Part shown: piece by piece, positions 6,897 to 14,612 of the stretch
Layout of the letters: the number at the start of each line of letters is the position of its first letter
Position numbering within the stretch: the stretch's first letter is position 1
NCBI GenBank assembly: GCA_947502585.1
Contig: CANNAV010000034.1
Coordinates: 1-32,213 of the forward strand
DNA length: 32,213 nt
Origin: an uncultured Pseudovibrio sp.
GTDB taxonomy: Bacteria; Pseudomonadota; Alphaproteobacteria; Rhizobiales; Stappiaceae
Direction: 5' to 3'
Translations under genes and position numbers: made by a program
The notes under the pieces: model-generated
What the model was told of the DNA's origin: nothing
Databases searched by the model: none
Seen by the model: the letters and a program-made list of their open reading frames with translations, nothing else

Positions 6897-8447
6897 ATGA
6901 AAAACGGATCATCGCAAATTGGTAAGGACAAGACAACTATTAATAGTGCCAGAGCAAATCGGCGCCGCGAGGTTGCACGTACTGTAACGGATGCTCGCGA
7001 ACGTCTTGGCACCGTAGATGGTGCCCGGCCCAGTTTTGAAGCTGATCTTATTTTGATGTTCGTGAAAAACAGATTGTCCGTCGCTTACGCCATGCCGATG
7101 ATCGCCATTGTGGCTGCGACCATCTCAAGTGTCTGGCTTCCTGTGGAAGTGGCCGGAGGCTGGCTTGCAGCCATGCTGATCGCTCACTCTCTTATCCTTT
7201 TGTCCACAAAACGAATGAGAAAAAGCTTAGCTCAGGAAGGTGATCTGCGCTCAATCCGCAGAGAGCTTTTTGCAGGTGACATGCTTTATGGGGTTGTATG
7301 GGCTATCTTTTTTATCGGAAACCCGCAATTCAACACAGATTACGGGTTTGGTGTTTTTCAGTTTGCAACCATGCTGATCGTCATTGCTATGGGGACCATG
7401 CTGTCTTCCCCTCTTCCCCGTGCTTTGCTTGCTGCCACTTCTCCGATTACAGCCGCTCTGATCTTCAGCTTCTGGCAGTATGACAGCATGCCTTACTACG
7501 CAATGGGTATGATGGCGATTGGTGCGCAGGTGTTCTTTTTTATCCTCAGCAAGCAGTTGCATAACACCGCATTGACCTTGCTGGAGTACCGGGCTGAGAA
7601 AGATCATCTGATCTCGGAAATGGAGCAGGTGAATGCAATTTCTCAGGAAGCACGGCGTCGTGCTGAGGAAGCGAACCTGGCTAAAACACGTTTTCTTGCG
7701 ACAATGAGTCACGAATTACGCACACCTTTGAATGCGATTCTCGGGTTCTCTGAGGTGATGAAGGACGAAGTTCTTGGCCAGATGCACAACAAAACCTATC
7801 TGGATTATTCCAGGGATATCAATCAGTCCGGTGAGCATCTGCTCAATCTGATCAATGAGATACTGGACCTGTCGCGTATTGAGGCAGGCCGTTATGAGTT
7901 GCAGGAAGAGCCTATCTGCCTACGGGATGTGGCAGCGGCCTGCAAGCACATGATGCATTTGCGGGCAGCGGCTAAAAACATCGAAATCCATGAGGTCTAT
8001 GAGAAGGGCCTAAGCAAAGTCTGGGCAGATGAAAAAGCGCTGCGCCAGATGGTGCTGAACCTTTTGACCAACGCCGTGAAGTTTACGCCGCCTGAGGGGG
8101 AAATCTCAATTCATGTAGGCATTGATGGTGCTGGTGGTCAGTTCATCAGTGTGAGCGATACAGGCGCTGGTATTCCTGAGGAAGAGATCCCTGTGGTGTT
8201 GCAGGCTTTTGGCCAGGGCACCCAGGCCATCCATGATGCGGAGCAAGGCACTGGCCTTGGTCTTTCCATCGTGCAGGCACTGGCGCACATGCATGAGGGC
8301 GAGTTCAAGCTTGCCTCCAAACTGCGTGAAGGAACGCAGGCGACAATCTCCCTACCCGCCAAGCGCGTGTTGAGCCATATCGATCCAATCCCAACACCAG
8401 ACCCGCATACACGCAAGGATAGAGAACCCTTGCTTCGTGCAGGTTAA
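6897..8447 (+). CDS. Membrane sensor histidine kinase with DivJ/PleC/PdhS-like kinase core
   Basis: This is a histidine kinase of 516 aa (ATG at 6897). A basic N-terminal tail is followed by about five or six hydrophobic segments between residues 60 and 220, with no large periplasmic domain. A short coiled linker (EMEQVNAISQEARRRAEEAN) leads to the HisKA domain with the phosphoacceptor in FLATMSHELRTPLNAILGF (His272). The HATPase domain has N box NLLTNAVKF, G1 box DTGAGIP and G2 box GTGLGLSI. The HisKA sequence resembles the DivJ/PleC/PdhS class, whose members act on DivK-type receivers in alphaproteobacterial cell-cycle control. That partner assignment is inference. No response regulator is adjacent. 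A TTG at 6873 is an alternative start. Confidence 0.9.
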   Translation: MKNGSSQIGKDKTTINSARANRRREVARTVTDARERLGTVDGARPSFEADLILMFVKNRLSVAYAMPMIAIVAATISSVWLPVEVAGGWLAAMLIAHSLILLSTKRMRKSLAQEGDLRSIRRELFAGDMLYGVVWAIFFIGNPQFNTDYGFGVFQFATMLIVIAMGTMLSSPLPRALLAATSPITAALIFSFWQYDSMPYYAMGMMAIGAQVFFFILSKQLHNTALTLLEYRAEKDHLISEMEQVNAISQEARRRAEEANLAKTRFLATMSHELRTPLNAILGFSEVMKDEVLGQMHNKTYLDYSRDINQSGEHLLNLINEILDLSRIEAGRYELQEEPICLRDVAAACKHMMHLRAAAKNIEIHEVYEKGLSKVWADEKALRQMVLNLLTNAVKFTPPEGEISIHVGIDGAGGQFISVSDTGAGIPEEEIPVVLQAFGQGTQAIHDAEQGTGLGLSIVQALAHMHEGEFKLASKLREGTQATISLPAKRVLSHIDPIPTPDPHTRKDREPLLRAG

Positions 8448-8492
8448 GAGTATACGTTCTTAATTTGTTCCAGGCGTATGCCGGGAGGCTAT

Positions 8493-8849
8493 ATGCTACG
8501 TGGCTCATGCCATTGCGGTGCAGTTAAGTTTGAATTTCGTGAAAATCCAGAATGGCTGACAGAGTGCAATTGCTCTGCCTGCCGTCGACAAGGCACCATT
8601 TGGGCACACGGATCGCCCAGGAACGTGAGCATTGAGAAAGAGCCGGACGCGACCTTCACGTATTTGTGGGGTGACAAGGGCCTTGAGTTTCATACCTGCA
8701 AAACTTGCGGCAACACCACGCATTGGGCGCCGGTTGATCCTGACGGGGATAAAATGGCGGTGAACACACGGCTGGTGCCTGCTGAGGACGTCAAAAACAT
8801 CCGTGTGCGCCACTTTGACGGCGCTGATACATGGCGCCTTGTCGATTAA
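8493..8849 (+). CDS. GFA/CENP-V family zinc protein
   Basis: This is a 118-aa member of the glutathione-dependent formaldehyde-activating enzyme (GFA, formerly DUF636)/CENP-V fold. Zinc-ligand motifs are visible: GSCHCGAVKFEF at the N terminus, CNCSACRR, and HTCKTCGNTTHW. The ATG at 8493 follows GGGAGG by 4 nt; the ATG at 8478 is less well supported. Most family members have no proven activity, and true Gfa enzymes are longer (about 190 aa), so a formaldehyde role should not be assumed. It lies 45 bp after the histidine kinase gene on the same strand and ends before a strong shared terminator. Confidence 0.85.
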   Translation: MLRGSCHCGAVKFEFRENPEWLTECNCSACRRQGTIWAHGSPRNVSIEKEPDATFTYLWGDKGLEFHTCKTCGNTTHWAPVDPDGDKMAVNTRLVPAEDVKNIRVRHFDGADTWRLVD

Positions 8850-8935
8850 CGCGGCTCATCAAACCCACGTTTGCGTTGCTATGTGCGTTGGTTTGAAAGG
8901 AACGCGTTTTTCCTGCGTTATTTACTGAAAACGAC

Positions 8936-8974
8936 AAAGGCCGCCTTACTCCGTGGAGTTGAGGCTGCCTTTTT
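8936..8974. terminator. Strong bidirectional terminator between the GFA gene and cobT
   Basis: A long hairpin is formed by AAAGGC, GCCT and ACTCC pairing with GGAGT, AGGC and GCCTTT around a GT turn, with single mismatches between blocks. T-runs occur on both sides (TTTTT on plus; on minus, GCCTTTGTCGTTTT). It separates convergent genes. Confidence 0.8.
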
Positions 8975-9013
8975 CAATTTATCCCCCTCCTCAGAAGAGG
9001 GGCTATTCTCAAA

Positions 9014-10042
9014 TTAGTCCTGCGCTGCAACGCCGGCATCAGCGAAGGTCGCCATGCCTGCGTGGGTCGCTGCTGCTGCCTTGATGATGCCTGCTGCGAT
9101 TGCTGCACCAGAACCTTCACCCAGACGCATGCCCAGATCCAGAAGAGGCTTGCCACCCATCTCGGTCAGGGCGCGGCGGTGTGCTGGTTCAGCGGAGGCG
9201 TGAGAGAACACACAGTGCTCCAACGCGGTCTTATCCATCTTGTAAAGGATGGCAGCTGCGGCGGAGGTGACGAACCCATCAACGACAACAGGAACCTGCT
9301 GCATGCGAGCTGCAAGAATTACACCCGCCATTGCTGCGATTTCGCGGCCACCGATCCGGCGCAGAACTTCCAGAGGGTCAACTTTGCCCGGACCACCAAT
9401 ACGCTGCACGGCTTGCTCAACAACGGCAATCTTGTTTTTCAGCGCGTCGCCCTGAACACCTGTACCCGGACCAGCCCACTCTTCTGCTGTGCCACCAAAC
9501 AGGGCGTAAAAGATGGCTGCTGCAACGGTGGTGTTTGCGATGCCCATTTCGCCAAGGCAGAGCAGATCAGTCCCGCCGGAGATCGCTTCCATGCCGAAAG
9601 CCATGGTTGCTGCACACTCGGATTCTTCAAAAGCGTCTTCCTCGGAAATGTCCGGGGTTGGCATTTCGAGCGCCAGTTCAAACACTTTGAGGCCGAGATC
9701 ATAAGCAATGCAAAGCTGGTTTACGGCTGCGCCGCCCGCTGCAAAGTTGGAAACCATTTGTGCGGTCACTTCTTTCGGGAAAGCAGAAACACCTTTGTCA
9801 GCAACGCCATGACTGGCTGCAAACACAGCCACCAGCGGACGGGTGACCTTTGGCATTGGCATGCCCTGCCAGGCTGCCAGCCATTCCACGAGCTCTTCCA
9901 GACGGCCCAAAGACCCAAGAGGCTTTGTCAGCTGCGCATCGCGTTTCTTCACTGCCTCAATTGCTTCAAGGCTCGGACCGGGCATTGCACCCACCAGGTT
10001 TCTGATATCATCGAATGGCAGTGCAGACGTTGCAAGAGACAT
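9014..10042 (-). CDS. cobT: Nicotinate-nucleotide--dimethylbenzimidazole phosphoribosyltransferase
   Basis: This cytosolic enzyme (342 aa, the normal family length) transfers phosphoribose from nicotinate mononucleotide to 5,6-dimethylbenzimidazole, giving alpha-ribazole phosphate for the lower ligand of cobalamin. Visible signatures are LTKPLGSLGRLEEL, FAASHGVADKGVSAFP, the glycine-rich LCLGEMGIANTTVAA, GPGTGV, and the C-terminal GEGSGAA (Glu309 is the likely catalytic base). GGGA lies 7 nt upstream of the ATG. It is divergent from cobS, whose product uses alpha-ribazole in the final joining step, so the spacer probably controls both. In classical alphaproteobacterial nomenclature this enzyme is also called CobU. 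Confidence 0.96.
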   Translation of the reverse strand: MSLATSALPFDDIRNLVGAMPGPSLEAIEAVKKRDAQLTKPLGSLGRLEELVEWLAAWQGMPMPKVTRPLVAVFAASHGVADKGVSAFPKEVTAQMVSNFAAGGAAVNQLCIAYDLGLKVFELALEMPTPDISEEDAFEESECAATMAFGMEAISGGTDLLCLGEMGIANTTVAAAIFYALFGGTAEEWAGPGTGVQGDALKNKIAVVEQAVQRIGGPGKVDPLEVLRRIGGREIAAMAGVILAARMQQVPVVVDGFVTSAAAAILYKMDKTALEHCVFSHASAEPAHRRALTEMGGKPLLDLGMRLGEGSGAAIAAGIIKAAAATHAGMATFADAGVAAQD

Positions 10043-10112
10043 ACGCTTTTCCCGAACTTAAAGCAGTTCTCATTCAGGTTGGATCGGTTGAACTGCTTTT
10101 GCTTTTGTTTCC

Positions 10113-10158
10113 GCGTATCTTTGATCCGAAAACCGGTTTCCACATTTCGGAGATACGC
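10113..10158 (+). repeat. Rhizobiales-type intergenic palindromic repeat, copy 1
   Basis: The arms GCGTATCT (10113-10120) and AGATACGC (10151-10158) are perfect inverted repeats, with inner CCGAAA/TTTCGG pairing around an ACCGGTT centre. The core matches the short palindrome with CCGAAAACCGGTTTCCAC that is widespread between genes in Rhizobiales genomes (recognised from memory). A second, diverged copy lies at 13592-13635 in the opposite orientation. Confidence 0.7.
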
Positions 10159-10242
10159 ATTAGTTGATCCGCAAATTAGTTTTTGCGCTTTGTTGATTGC
10201 GCAGATCTATAAGCTACCGGCTGCAGAATACAAATGAGACTT

Positions 10243-10290
10243 ATCAACTATTTGTGGTTTCCACGGCTTTGCAAACTACAAATAGTTGAT
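10243..10290 (+). promoter_or_regulatory. Long AT-rich hairpin upstream of cobS
   Basis: ATCAACTATTTGT (10243-10255) and ACAAATAGTTGAT (10278-10290) are a perfect 13-bp inverted repeat. A G-T pair and then GTTT/AAAC extend it to about 18 pairs around a 12-nt loop. No T-run follows on either strand, so it is unlikely to be a terminator. It could be a leader structure, a dimeric operator or a small mobile palindrome. Confidence 0.7.
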
Positions 10291-10294
10291 TTAA

Positions 10295-10310
10295 GCCTGA
10301 GCACTCAGGC
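10295..10310 (+). promoter_or_regulatory. Compact GC-rich palindrome upstream of cobS
   Basis: GCCTGAG and CTCAGGC flank a 2-nt centre, giving a near-perfect 16-bp palindrome (6 RNA pairs with a 4-nt loop). It lies 4 nt after the long AT-rich hairpin. It suits either a dimeric DNA-binding protein or a second stem of a structured leader. Confidence 0.55.
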
Positions 10311-10433
10311 CCCATGCTCTGAAATCTTTGTGTCTGGCGAGTTGTTATCATTTGATCGAAAGAACCAAACGGAACAAGCTTTACCTCATTCCAACAGCTT
10401 TTGATGCCTGTTTCATTTCTGCGAGATCTCATC

Positions 10434-11252
10434 ATGCCCGACGACAAACACTCAGAAGATTCTCTGCCCGCCGCCTCCTCTATTCTGGCTGAGGTGGCTG
10501 AACTGGTGCGCTTCTTCTCACGCATTCCCCTGCCAAAGTCCGGGAGCCGGGATGACCTGAACACGGCACCTGATTTCCGATTGTGTGCGCGTAGCATTCC
10601 ACTGGCAGGTATCGTTATTTCACTGCCAGGTATGCTGGTGTTGCTTGTGCTTTCGCAAAGCAATCTGTCCGCCGCAATTGTTGCGCTGCTGGCGGTGGCT
10701 GTGGCAACGGCAGTCCAGGGCTGTCTGCATGAGGATGGCCTGTCTGATGTGGTTGACGGGTTCTTTGGCGGCCATACCGCTGAGCGCCGGCTTGAGATCA
10801 TGAAGGACAGTCGTATTGGCTCTTTCGGAACAGTGGCACTTGTGCTTTCTTTGAGCTTGCGCTGGCTGCTCCTTTCCATGTTGCTGGAGAGGTTTGGCGG
10901 TATGGGCGCGGCTCTGGGCTATCTGGCAGCGGAGACGGCTGGCCGGGTTGGCATGATCTGGATCTGGAACACGGTGCCGCCTGCTTATCATGGCGGACTT
11001 TCCACCCGCTTCGGCATCCCTCAAAACAAAGCGGTTTCCCAGGCAGCCTGCTATGCCTTGCCGCTCTTGATCATCACCCTGTTTTACCTCAGCTTCTGGC
11101 AGGTGGCGACTGGCGCCGCACTGAGTTTTGTGGTTGTGGGGGCCTTGGCAAAGCTATCTCTCGCAAAAATAAAGGGTATTACGGGTGATGTTTTAGGAGC
11201 AGCGCAACAGGTCGGTTCACTGGGTTTCCTGCTGGGCGTCCTTTCTCTTTAG
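10434..11252 (+). CDS. cobS: Adenosylcobinamide-GDP ribazoletransferase (cobalamin synthase)
   Basis: This integral inner-membrane enzyme joins adenosylcobinamide-GDP to alpha-ribazole (or its phosphate), the last assembly step of cobalamin. With the ATG at 10434 it is 272 aa; an ATG at 10404 is in frame, and neither has a strong Shine-Dalgarno sequence. Signatures are RFFSRIPLP near the N terminus and the conserved acidic motif HEDGLSDVVDGFFGG followed by RLEIMKDSRIGSFG, the family's metal/substrate site, with several later hydrophobic helices. It is divergent from cobT. In classical alphaproteobacterial nomenclature the gene is also called cobV. The region after the stop has no clear terminator. 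Confidence 0.95.
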   Translation: MPDDKHSEDSLPAASSILAEVAELVRFFSRIPLPKSGSRDDLNTAPDFRLCARSIPLAGIVISLPGMLVLLVLSQSNLSAAIVALLAVAVATAVQGCLHEDGLSDVVDGFFGGHTAERRLEIMKDSRIGSFGTVALVLSLSLRWLLLSMLLERFGGMGAALGYLAAETAGRVGMIWIWNTVPPAYHGGLSTRFGIPQNKAVSQAACYALPLLIITLFYLSFWQVATGAALSFVVVGALAKLSLAKIKGITGDVLGAAQQVGSLGFLLGVLSL

Positions 11253-11416
11253 AGCCTGCCGCACCTTACTGCCTGAGAACGTGCGCTGCGCTCCAGGAAA
11301 CCAGCATTTTGAAATCATTGGCTATCATTTTCTATCATTTTCGCTTTATTCTACGTGCAATGATTGCCCAAAACGCGAATAACTTACTGATTAAGCCTTT
11401 CGGGCGCGGAGAAACC

Positions 11417-12589
11417 ATGACGCTTTCTTTAGTTTGCGCATTGTCTGTACTAAAACGCGCTCTCACTGCCGCACTGGCCGCGGTTGTTCTTGCTGGCTGT
11501 GCCTCCCGGCCCGGACCTGATGTTCTGCTCACCTCGCTGGAAAAGGCCCCGGGGACAAGAGAGGTCAGCATGCTCATCGCCACCACGCGTGCGCGCTCAG
11601 ACATACCTCACCAACTTTTCTCCTCAAATCGTTCTGATGAGTTGGATTTTGGGTCGGCAACCATCTCCATTCCGCCGACACACCAACCGGGCAGGATTGC
11701 ATGGCCTTCTTCCTCTCCCGGAAACCCGAACACTGATTTTGTGGTTCGCCAAGCCTCTTACATTGACGGGAATGCCGTTTTTCAGCAACAGATAAACCGC
11801 GAACTCGCGTTACGTAAAGGGACCGAGCGGGAGGCTGTTCTGTTTATTCATGGATACAACACCCGCTTTTCTGAGGGGCTTTTCAGAGTTGCACAGATGG
11901 CGGCTGATGCAAAAGCAAAAAGCTTGCCCATTTTGTTCACCTGGGCCTCAGCAGGCCATCTCACAGATTATATTTATGACACCAACAGCGTTGCGATTGC
12001 GCGCGATGGACTGGAGCTGGTTCTCACTGATCTGATCAATTCCGATGCGCAGCGAATTACCATCCTGGCTCACTCTCTCGGAAATCTGCTGCTTTTAGAG
12101 ACCCTCAGACAAATGGAACTTCAGGGCAAAGGGCTTTTGAAAAATAAAAAAGTCAACGTTGTCATGGCCTCCCCTGACATTGATATTGATGTTTTCGAAA
12201 CAATGATTACCTCTCTTGGATACAGAGCGAACCCTGTTTTTGTTCTGGGCTCGCGTGATGACCGGGCACTGCGCGTCTCTCGCAGGCTTGCTGGCGGGAA
12301 AGCGCGTGTAGGTGATGTGGAAGACGATGAAAGGCTGACCAAACTTGGCGTTGTTGTTGTTGATCTGACCGAGGTTCAGACGCAAGATGCAAACAACCAT
12401 GACAAGTTTGCACAGCTTGCTCAGTTTGGCCCTCAACTTGTCAATGTGCTTGAACGGGACAAGCAGAACAGAAGCAAACAAGATATTGGCGAACGCCTTG
12501 GCGATGCCGGACGCAGTTTTACCGAGTTCCTTGGTAATACAGTCCAGATTGTGGTGAGCACGCCCGGGTCTGTTTACGGCCGGCCTTAA
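11417..12589 (+). CDS. DUF900-type alpha/beta hydrolase, predicted lipoprotein
   Basis: This is a 390-aa alpha/beta hydrolase of the DUF900 (esterase/lipase-like) group. The ATG at 11417 has GGAG 5 nt upstream and gives a lipoprotein signal with lipobox LAGC (Cys28), so the protein is probably anchored on the periplasmic side of a membrane. The fold is shown by the oxyanion motif FIHGYNTRF (HGYN at 145-148), the nucleophile elbow LAHSLGN (Ser220), the acid region SPDIDIDVF (about 254-256) and a C-terminal HDKF histidine. The open frame extends upstream to 11309 but without a plausible start. The natural substrate is unknown. A 10-bp tandem duplication (CTATCATTTT twice) lies at 11322-11341 in its upstream region. 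Confidence 0.85.
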   Translation: MTLSLVCALSVLKRALTAALAAVVLAGCASRPGPDVLLTSLEKAPGTREVSMLIATTRARSDIPHQLFSSNRSDELDFGSATISIPPTHQPGRIAWPSSSPGNPNTDFVVRQASYIDGNAVFQQQINRELALRKGTEREAVLFIHGYNTRFSEGLFRVAQMAADAKAKSLPILFTWASAGHLTDYIYDTNSVAIARDGLELVLTDLINSDAQRITILAHSLGNLLLLETLRQMELQGKGLLKNKKVNVVMASPDIDIDVFETMITSLGYRANPVFVLGSRDDRALRVSRRLAGGKARVGDVEDDERLTKLGVVVVDLTEVQTQDANNHDKFAQLAQFGPQLVNVLERDKQNRSKQDIGERLGDAGRSFTEFLGNTVQIVVSTPGSVYGRP

Positions 12590-12630
12590 GAACCGATTTG
12601 AAGCCCAGACGATTTTGTAGGAATGTACTT

Positions 12631-12852
12631 TTGTCAGTTACTTTGGAACCACCCGCCAGCCCTTGTTTAAAACTATGCAGGCTGGATGAAGACCGGGTAA
12701 TGTGTGTGAGCTGTTGGCGCCTTTTGAGTGAGATTGCCGGATGGGGTTCCCTTTCCGTGCAGGATCAATATGACGTTCTGGCAAAACTCCCGGCCCGGAA
12801 GGCCCGATTTTTCAATACAACACCGGAGGATGCGCAATGCGCTGGACGATAG
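12631..12852 (+). CDS. DUF1289 small cysteine protein
   Basis: This is a DUF1289 protein, recognised by SPCLKLCRLDEDRVMCVSCWRLLSEIAGW, a pattern of four cysteines (PCxxxC, then CxxC) followed by EIxxW and a basic end. There is no usable ATG before the motif. The TTG at 12631 has AGGA 8 nt upstream and gives 73 aa; the TTG at 12598 would give 84 aa. The cysteines suggest metal binding, but no function is established for the family. Its stop lies 16 nt inside the next gene, so the two are translationally coupled. Confidence 0.75.
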   Translation: MSVTLEPPASPCLKLCRLDEDRVMCVSCWRLLSEIAGWGSLSVQDQYDVLAKLPARKARFFNTTPEDAQCAGR

Positions 12853-13535
12853 GACTTGTCATCCTTGTTGGCGCTATGGTGATTGGCGTTGCGACCGGAT
12901 ATCTTGGGACACCTGAATTTTTAGGCGATAAATTTCAGGAGGACGGGCCACGTCTCGTTGCCTTGCTTGCTATGGGTATTGTGATTGGGATGGGCATGCT
13001 CATCCGCCGCCCGAAGTTCCGCGAAGTTTTTGGGGCGGTGGTGTTCTGGGGGGGCCTGGCCCTGCTGCTGATTATTGGCTACTCCTACCGTTATGAGTTG
13101 ATGACCGTTCGTGACCGTGTCATGTCAGAGCTGTTCCCCGGCTCCATCACCCGAACGGCAGGCGGCGAACTGGTGATTTCCCGCAGTAGTAACCATCAGT
13201 TTTTCATTGATGCCCGGGTGGATGGCACCTCTGTCGATATGCTGGTGGATACGGGTGCTTCTCATATCACCTTATCTTATGGTGATGCCCGCGGGGTTGG
13301 CATTGATACCGAGAAGCTGTCCTTCACAACGCCGGTGTCCACCGCTAACGGTACGGGTTATGTGGCCCGTGTGCGCCTGCAGGATATGCAGATCGGAGGC
13401 TGGCACCTGAACGATGTCCCCGCTTTTGTAGCGCAGAAGGAAATGCTCCCAACCAGCCTGTTGGGCATGAGTGCCCTGAACACCTTTGCCAGCTGGCGCG
13501 TGGAAGGTAATCAACTGATCCTGAAGGCCCGCTAA
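12837..13535 (+). CDS. Membrane-anchored retropepsin-like aspartic protease (TIGR02281 type)
   Basis: This is a 232-aa protein with three predicted membrane helices (about residues 4-22, 38-57 and 64-84) followed by a soluble single-lobe retropepsin-like domain. The catalytic motif is MLVDTGASHITL (Asp138), with the later hydrophobic LLGMSALNTF flap/end motif of the family, which would need to dimerise to form an active site. GGAGGA lies 6 nt before the ATG, inside the preceding DUF1289 gene, with a 16-nt overlap. The family is typical of alphaproteobacteria and its physiological substrate is unknown. A terminator follows about 175 bp downstream. Confidence 0.85.
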   Translation: MRWTIGLVILVGAMVIGVATGYLGTPEFLGDKFQEDGPRLVALLAMGIVIGMGMLIRRPKFREVFGAVVFWGGLALLLIIGYSYRYELMTVRDRVMSELFPGSITRTAGGELVISRSSNHQFFIDARVDGTSVDMLVDTGASHITLSYGDARGVGIDTEKLSFTTPVSTANGTGYVARVRLQDMQIGGWHLNDVPAFVAQKEMLPTSLLGMSALNTFASWRVEGNQLILKAR

Positions 13536-13591
13536 AGCCATCAGAACGTGTTGTGTTCCATCATATTCACGCTCTGACATCTATATTTTGT

Positions 13592-13635
13592 GCGAATTCG
13601 CGAAAAGTGGCTCCGGTTTCCGGACAGGACTACGC
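13592..13635 (-). repeat. Rhizobiales-type intergenic palindromic repeat, copy 2 (diverged)
   Basis: Read on the minus strand it has GCGTAG, TCCGGAAACCGG, CCACTTTTCGCG and ends GCG, aligning over its length with the copy at 10113-10158. The outer arms pair less well, so this copy has decayed. It lies in the gap between convergent genes. Confidence 0.6.
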
Positions 13636-13710
13636 ATGAAAATAAATTGTCAGAACATGATGAGTGAATGCATATGAATGCAACATGCTCTGGCCGATAC
13701 CAGAAACAGG

Positions 13711-13743
13711 AAAAGCCGCTGACAGCACTGCCGGCGGCTTTTT
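13711..13743. terminator. Shared terminator between the aspartic protease gene and the TauE gene
   Basis: AAAAGCCGC (13711-13719) pairs with GCGGCTTTT (13734-13742) around a 14-nt loop, with TTTTT on the plus side and a matching AAAA block that gives TTTT on the minus side. It sits between convergent genes. Confidence 0.8.
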
Positions 13744-13763
13744 ACTGAGCATCACTGGCTGAT

Positions 13764-14585
13764 TTACAGCAGGCTGAAGGTAAACTTTGCGCAGACGATC
13801 AGCAGGAAGACACCGAACGCAACCTCCAGCTTTCGCTTTGGCAGATTGTGGGCTAAGTGTGCGCCTAAAGGTGCTGAATAAATGGTGACCGGAATGATCA
13901 GCGCCACCGCCAGCAGATTGATGTAGCCAAATGAGAACGGCGGCAGGTTTGGTACGCCCCACCCTGCGACAATCATGCCAAACACAGCCGGAATGGAAAT
14001 CAGCACGCCAACTCCGGAGGATGTTGCAACCGCCTGATGGATCGGGCGGCCAAACAGGCTCATGAAAGTGTTGTTCATGACACCGCCGCCAATGCCCATG
14101 AGAGTTGAGAGGAAGCCAATCAGCACGCCAATAAGCGCTCGCACCGGATTGCGTGGAATATCCTTGCCAAGCTTCCAGCTTTCGCGGTTGAGCAACATGC
14201 GCATGGCGACCACGAAGGCAATCACGGAAAAGATACCCTTGAGTGTATCTCCTGAAACGAGCGCTGCGACATAAGATGCCAGCAATACGCCAGTGGGTAC
14301 TGGAATAATCCAGCCTTTCAGTAAGGACAGATCAACAGCGCCTTTCTTTTTGTGTGCGAAAAAGGACCGTAGCGAGGTTGGAACAATCACTGCAAGGGAA
14401 GATCCCACCGAGATATGGACCACTACGTCGGGATCAACGCCGACCTCCGTTAAAATAGTAACGAGAACCGGCACAAGGATCGCGCCGCCCCCGATACCAA
14501 ACAATCCTGCCATAAAACCTGCCAGTGCTCCGGAGACAATCAATGCCGCTCCGAAACCCAGCATAGACGCTGAAATCATGTCCAT
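13764..14585 (-). CDS. TauE/SafE family (UPF0721) membrane transporter
   Basis: This is a 273-aa inner-membrane protein with about eight hydrophobic segments in two repeats. The characteristic glycine-rich motifs are GFMAGLFGIGGGAILVPVL in the first half and GFLSTLMGIGGGVMN in the second. Family members export sulfite, sulfoacetate or other small sulfur-containing or organic anions; the substrate is not predictable here. The ATG at 14585 has GGAGGGGG a few nt upstream. The gene starts 27 bp after dusA on the same strand, so the two are probably cotranscribed. No functional link is obvious. Confidence 0.88.
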   Translation of the reverse strand: MDMISASMLGFGAALIVSGALAGFMAGLFGIGGGAILVPVLVTILTEVGVDPDVVVHISVGSSLAVIVPTSLRSFFAHKKKGAVDLSLLKGWIIPVPTGVLLASYVAALVSGDTLKGIFSVIAFVVAMRMLLNRESWKLGKDIPRNPVRALIGVLIGFLSTLMGIGGGVMNNTFMSLFGRPIHQAVATSSGVGVLISIPAVFGMIVAGWGVPNLPPFSFGYINLLAVALIIPVTIYSAPLGAHLAHNLPKRKLEVAFGVFLLIVCAKFTFSLL

Positions 14586-14612
14586 GCTGCCCCCTCCTCG
14601 TTTCTATTATGT

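Larger units (their letters stand above)
10043..10433. other. Divergent cobT/cobS regulatory spacer
   Basis: This 391-bp spacer lies between the divergent start codons of cobT and cobS. It holds an intergenic palindromic repeat (10113-10158), a long AT-rich hairpin (10243-10290) and a compact GC-rich palindrome (10295-10310). I found no recognisable B12-box core (GCCACTG-like) of a cobalamin riboswitch on either strand. Promoters for both genes should lie here but I cannot place them with confidence. Confidence 0.6.

Noticed and set aside
9062..10237. 391-codon open frame on the plus strand
   Set aside because: It lies antisense over cobT, has cysteine/histidine-rich low-quality composition and no domain pattern; cobT on the other strand is unmistakable.
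10043..10433. Cobalamin riboswitch upstream of cobT or cobS
   Set aside because: I looked for the B12-box core and its flanking stems on both strands and found none; the hairpins present do not fit that fold by eye.
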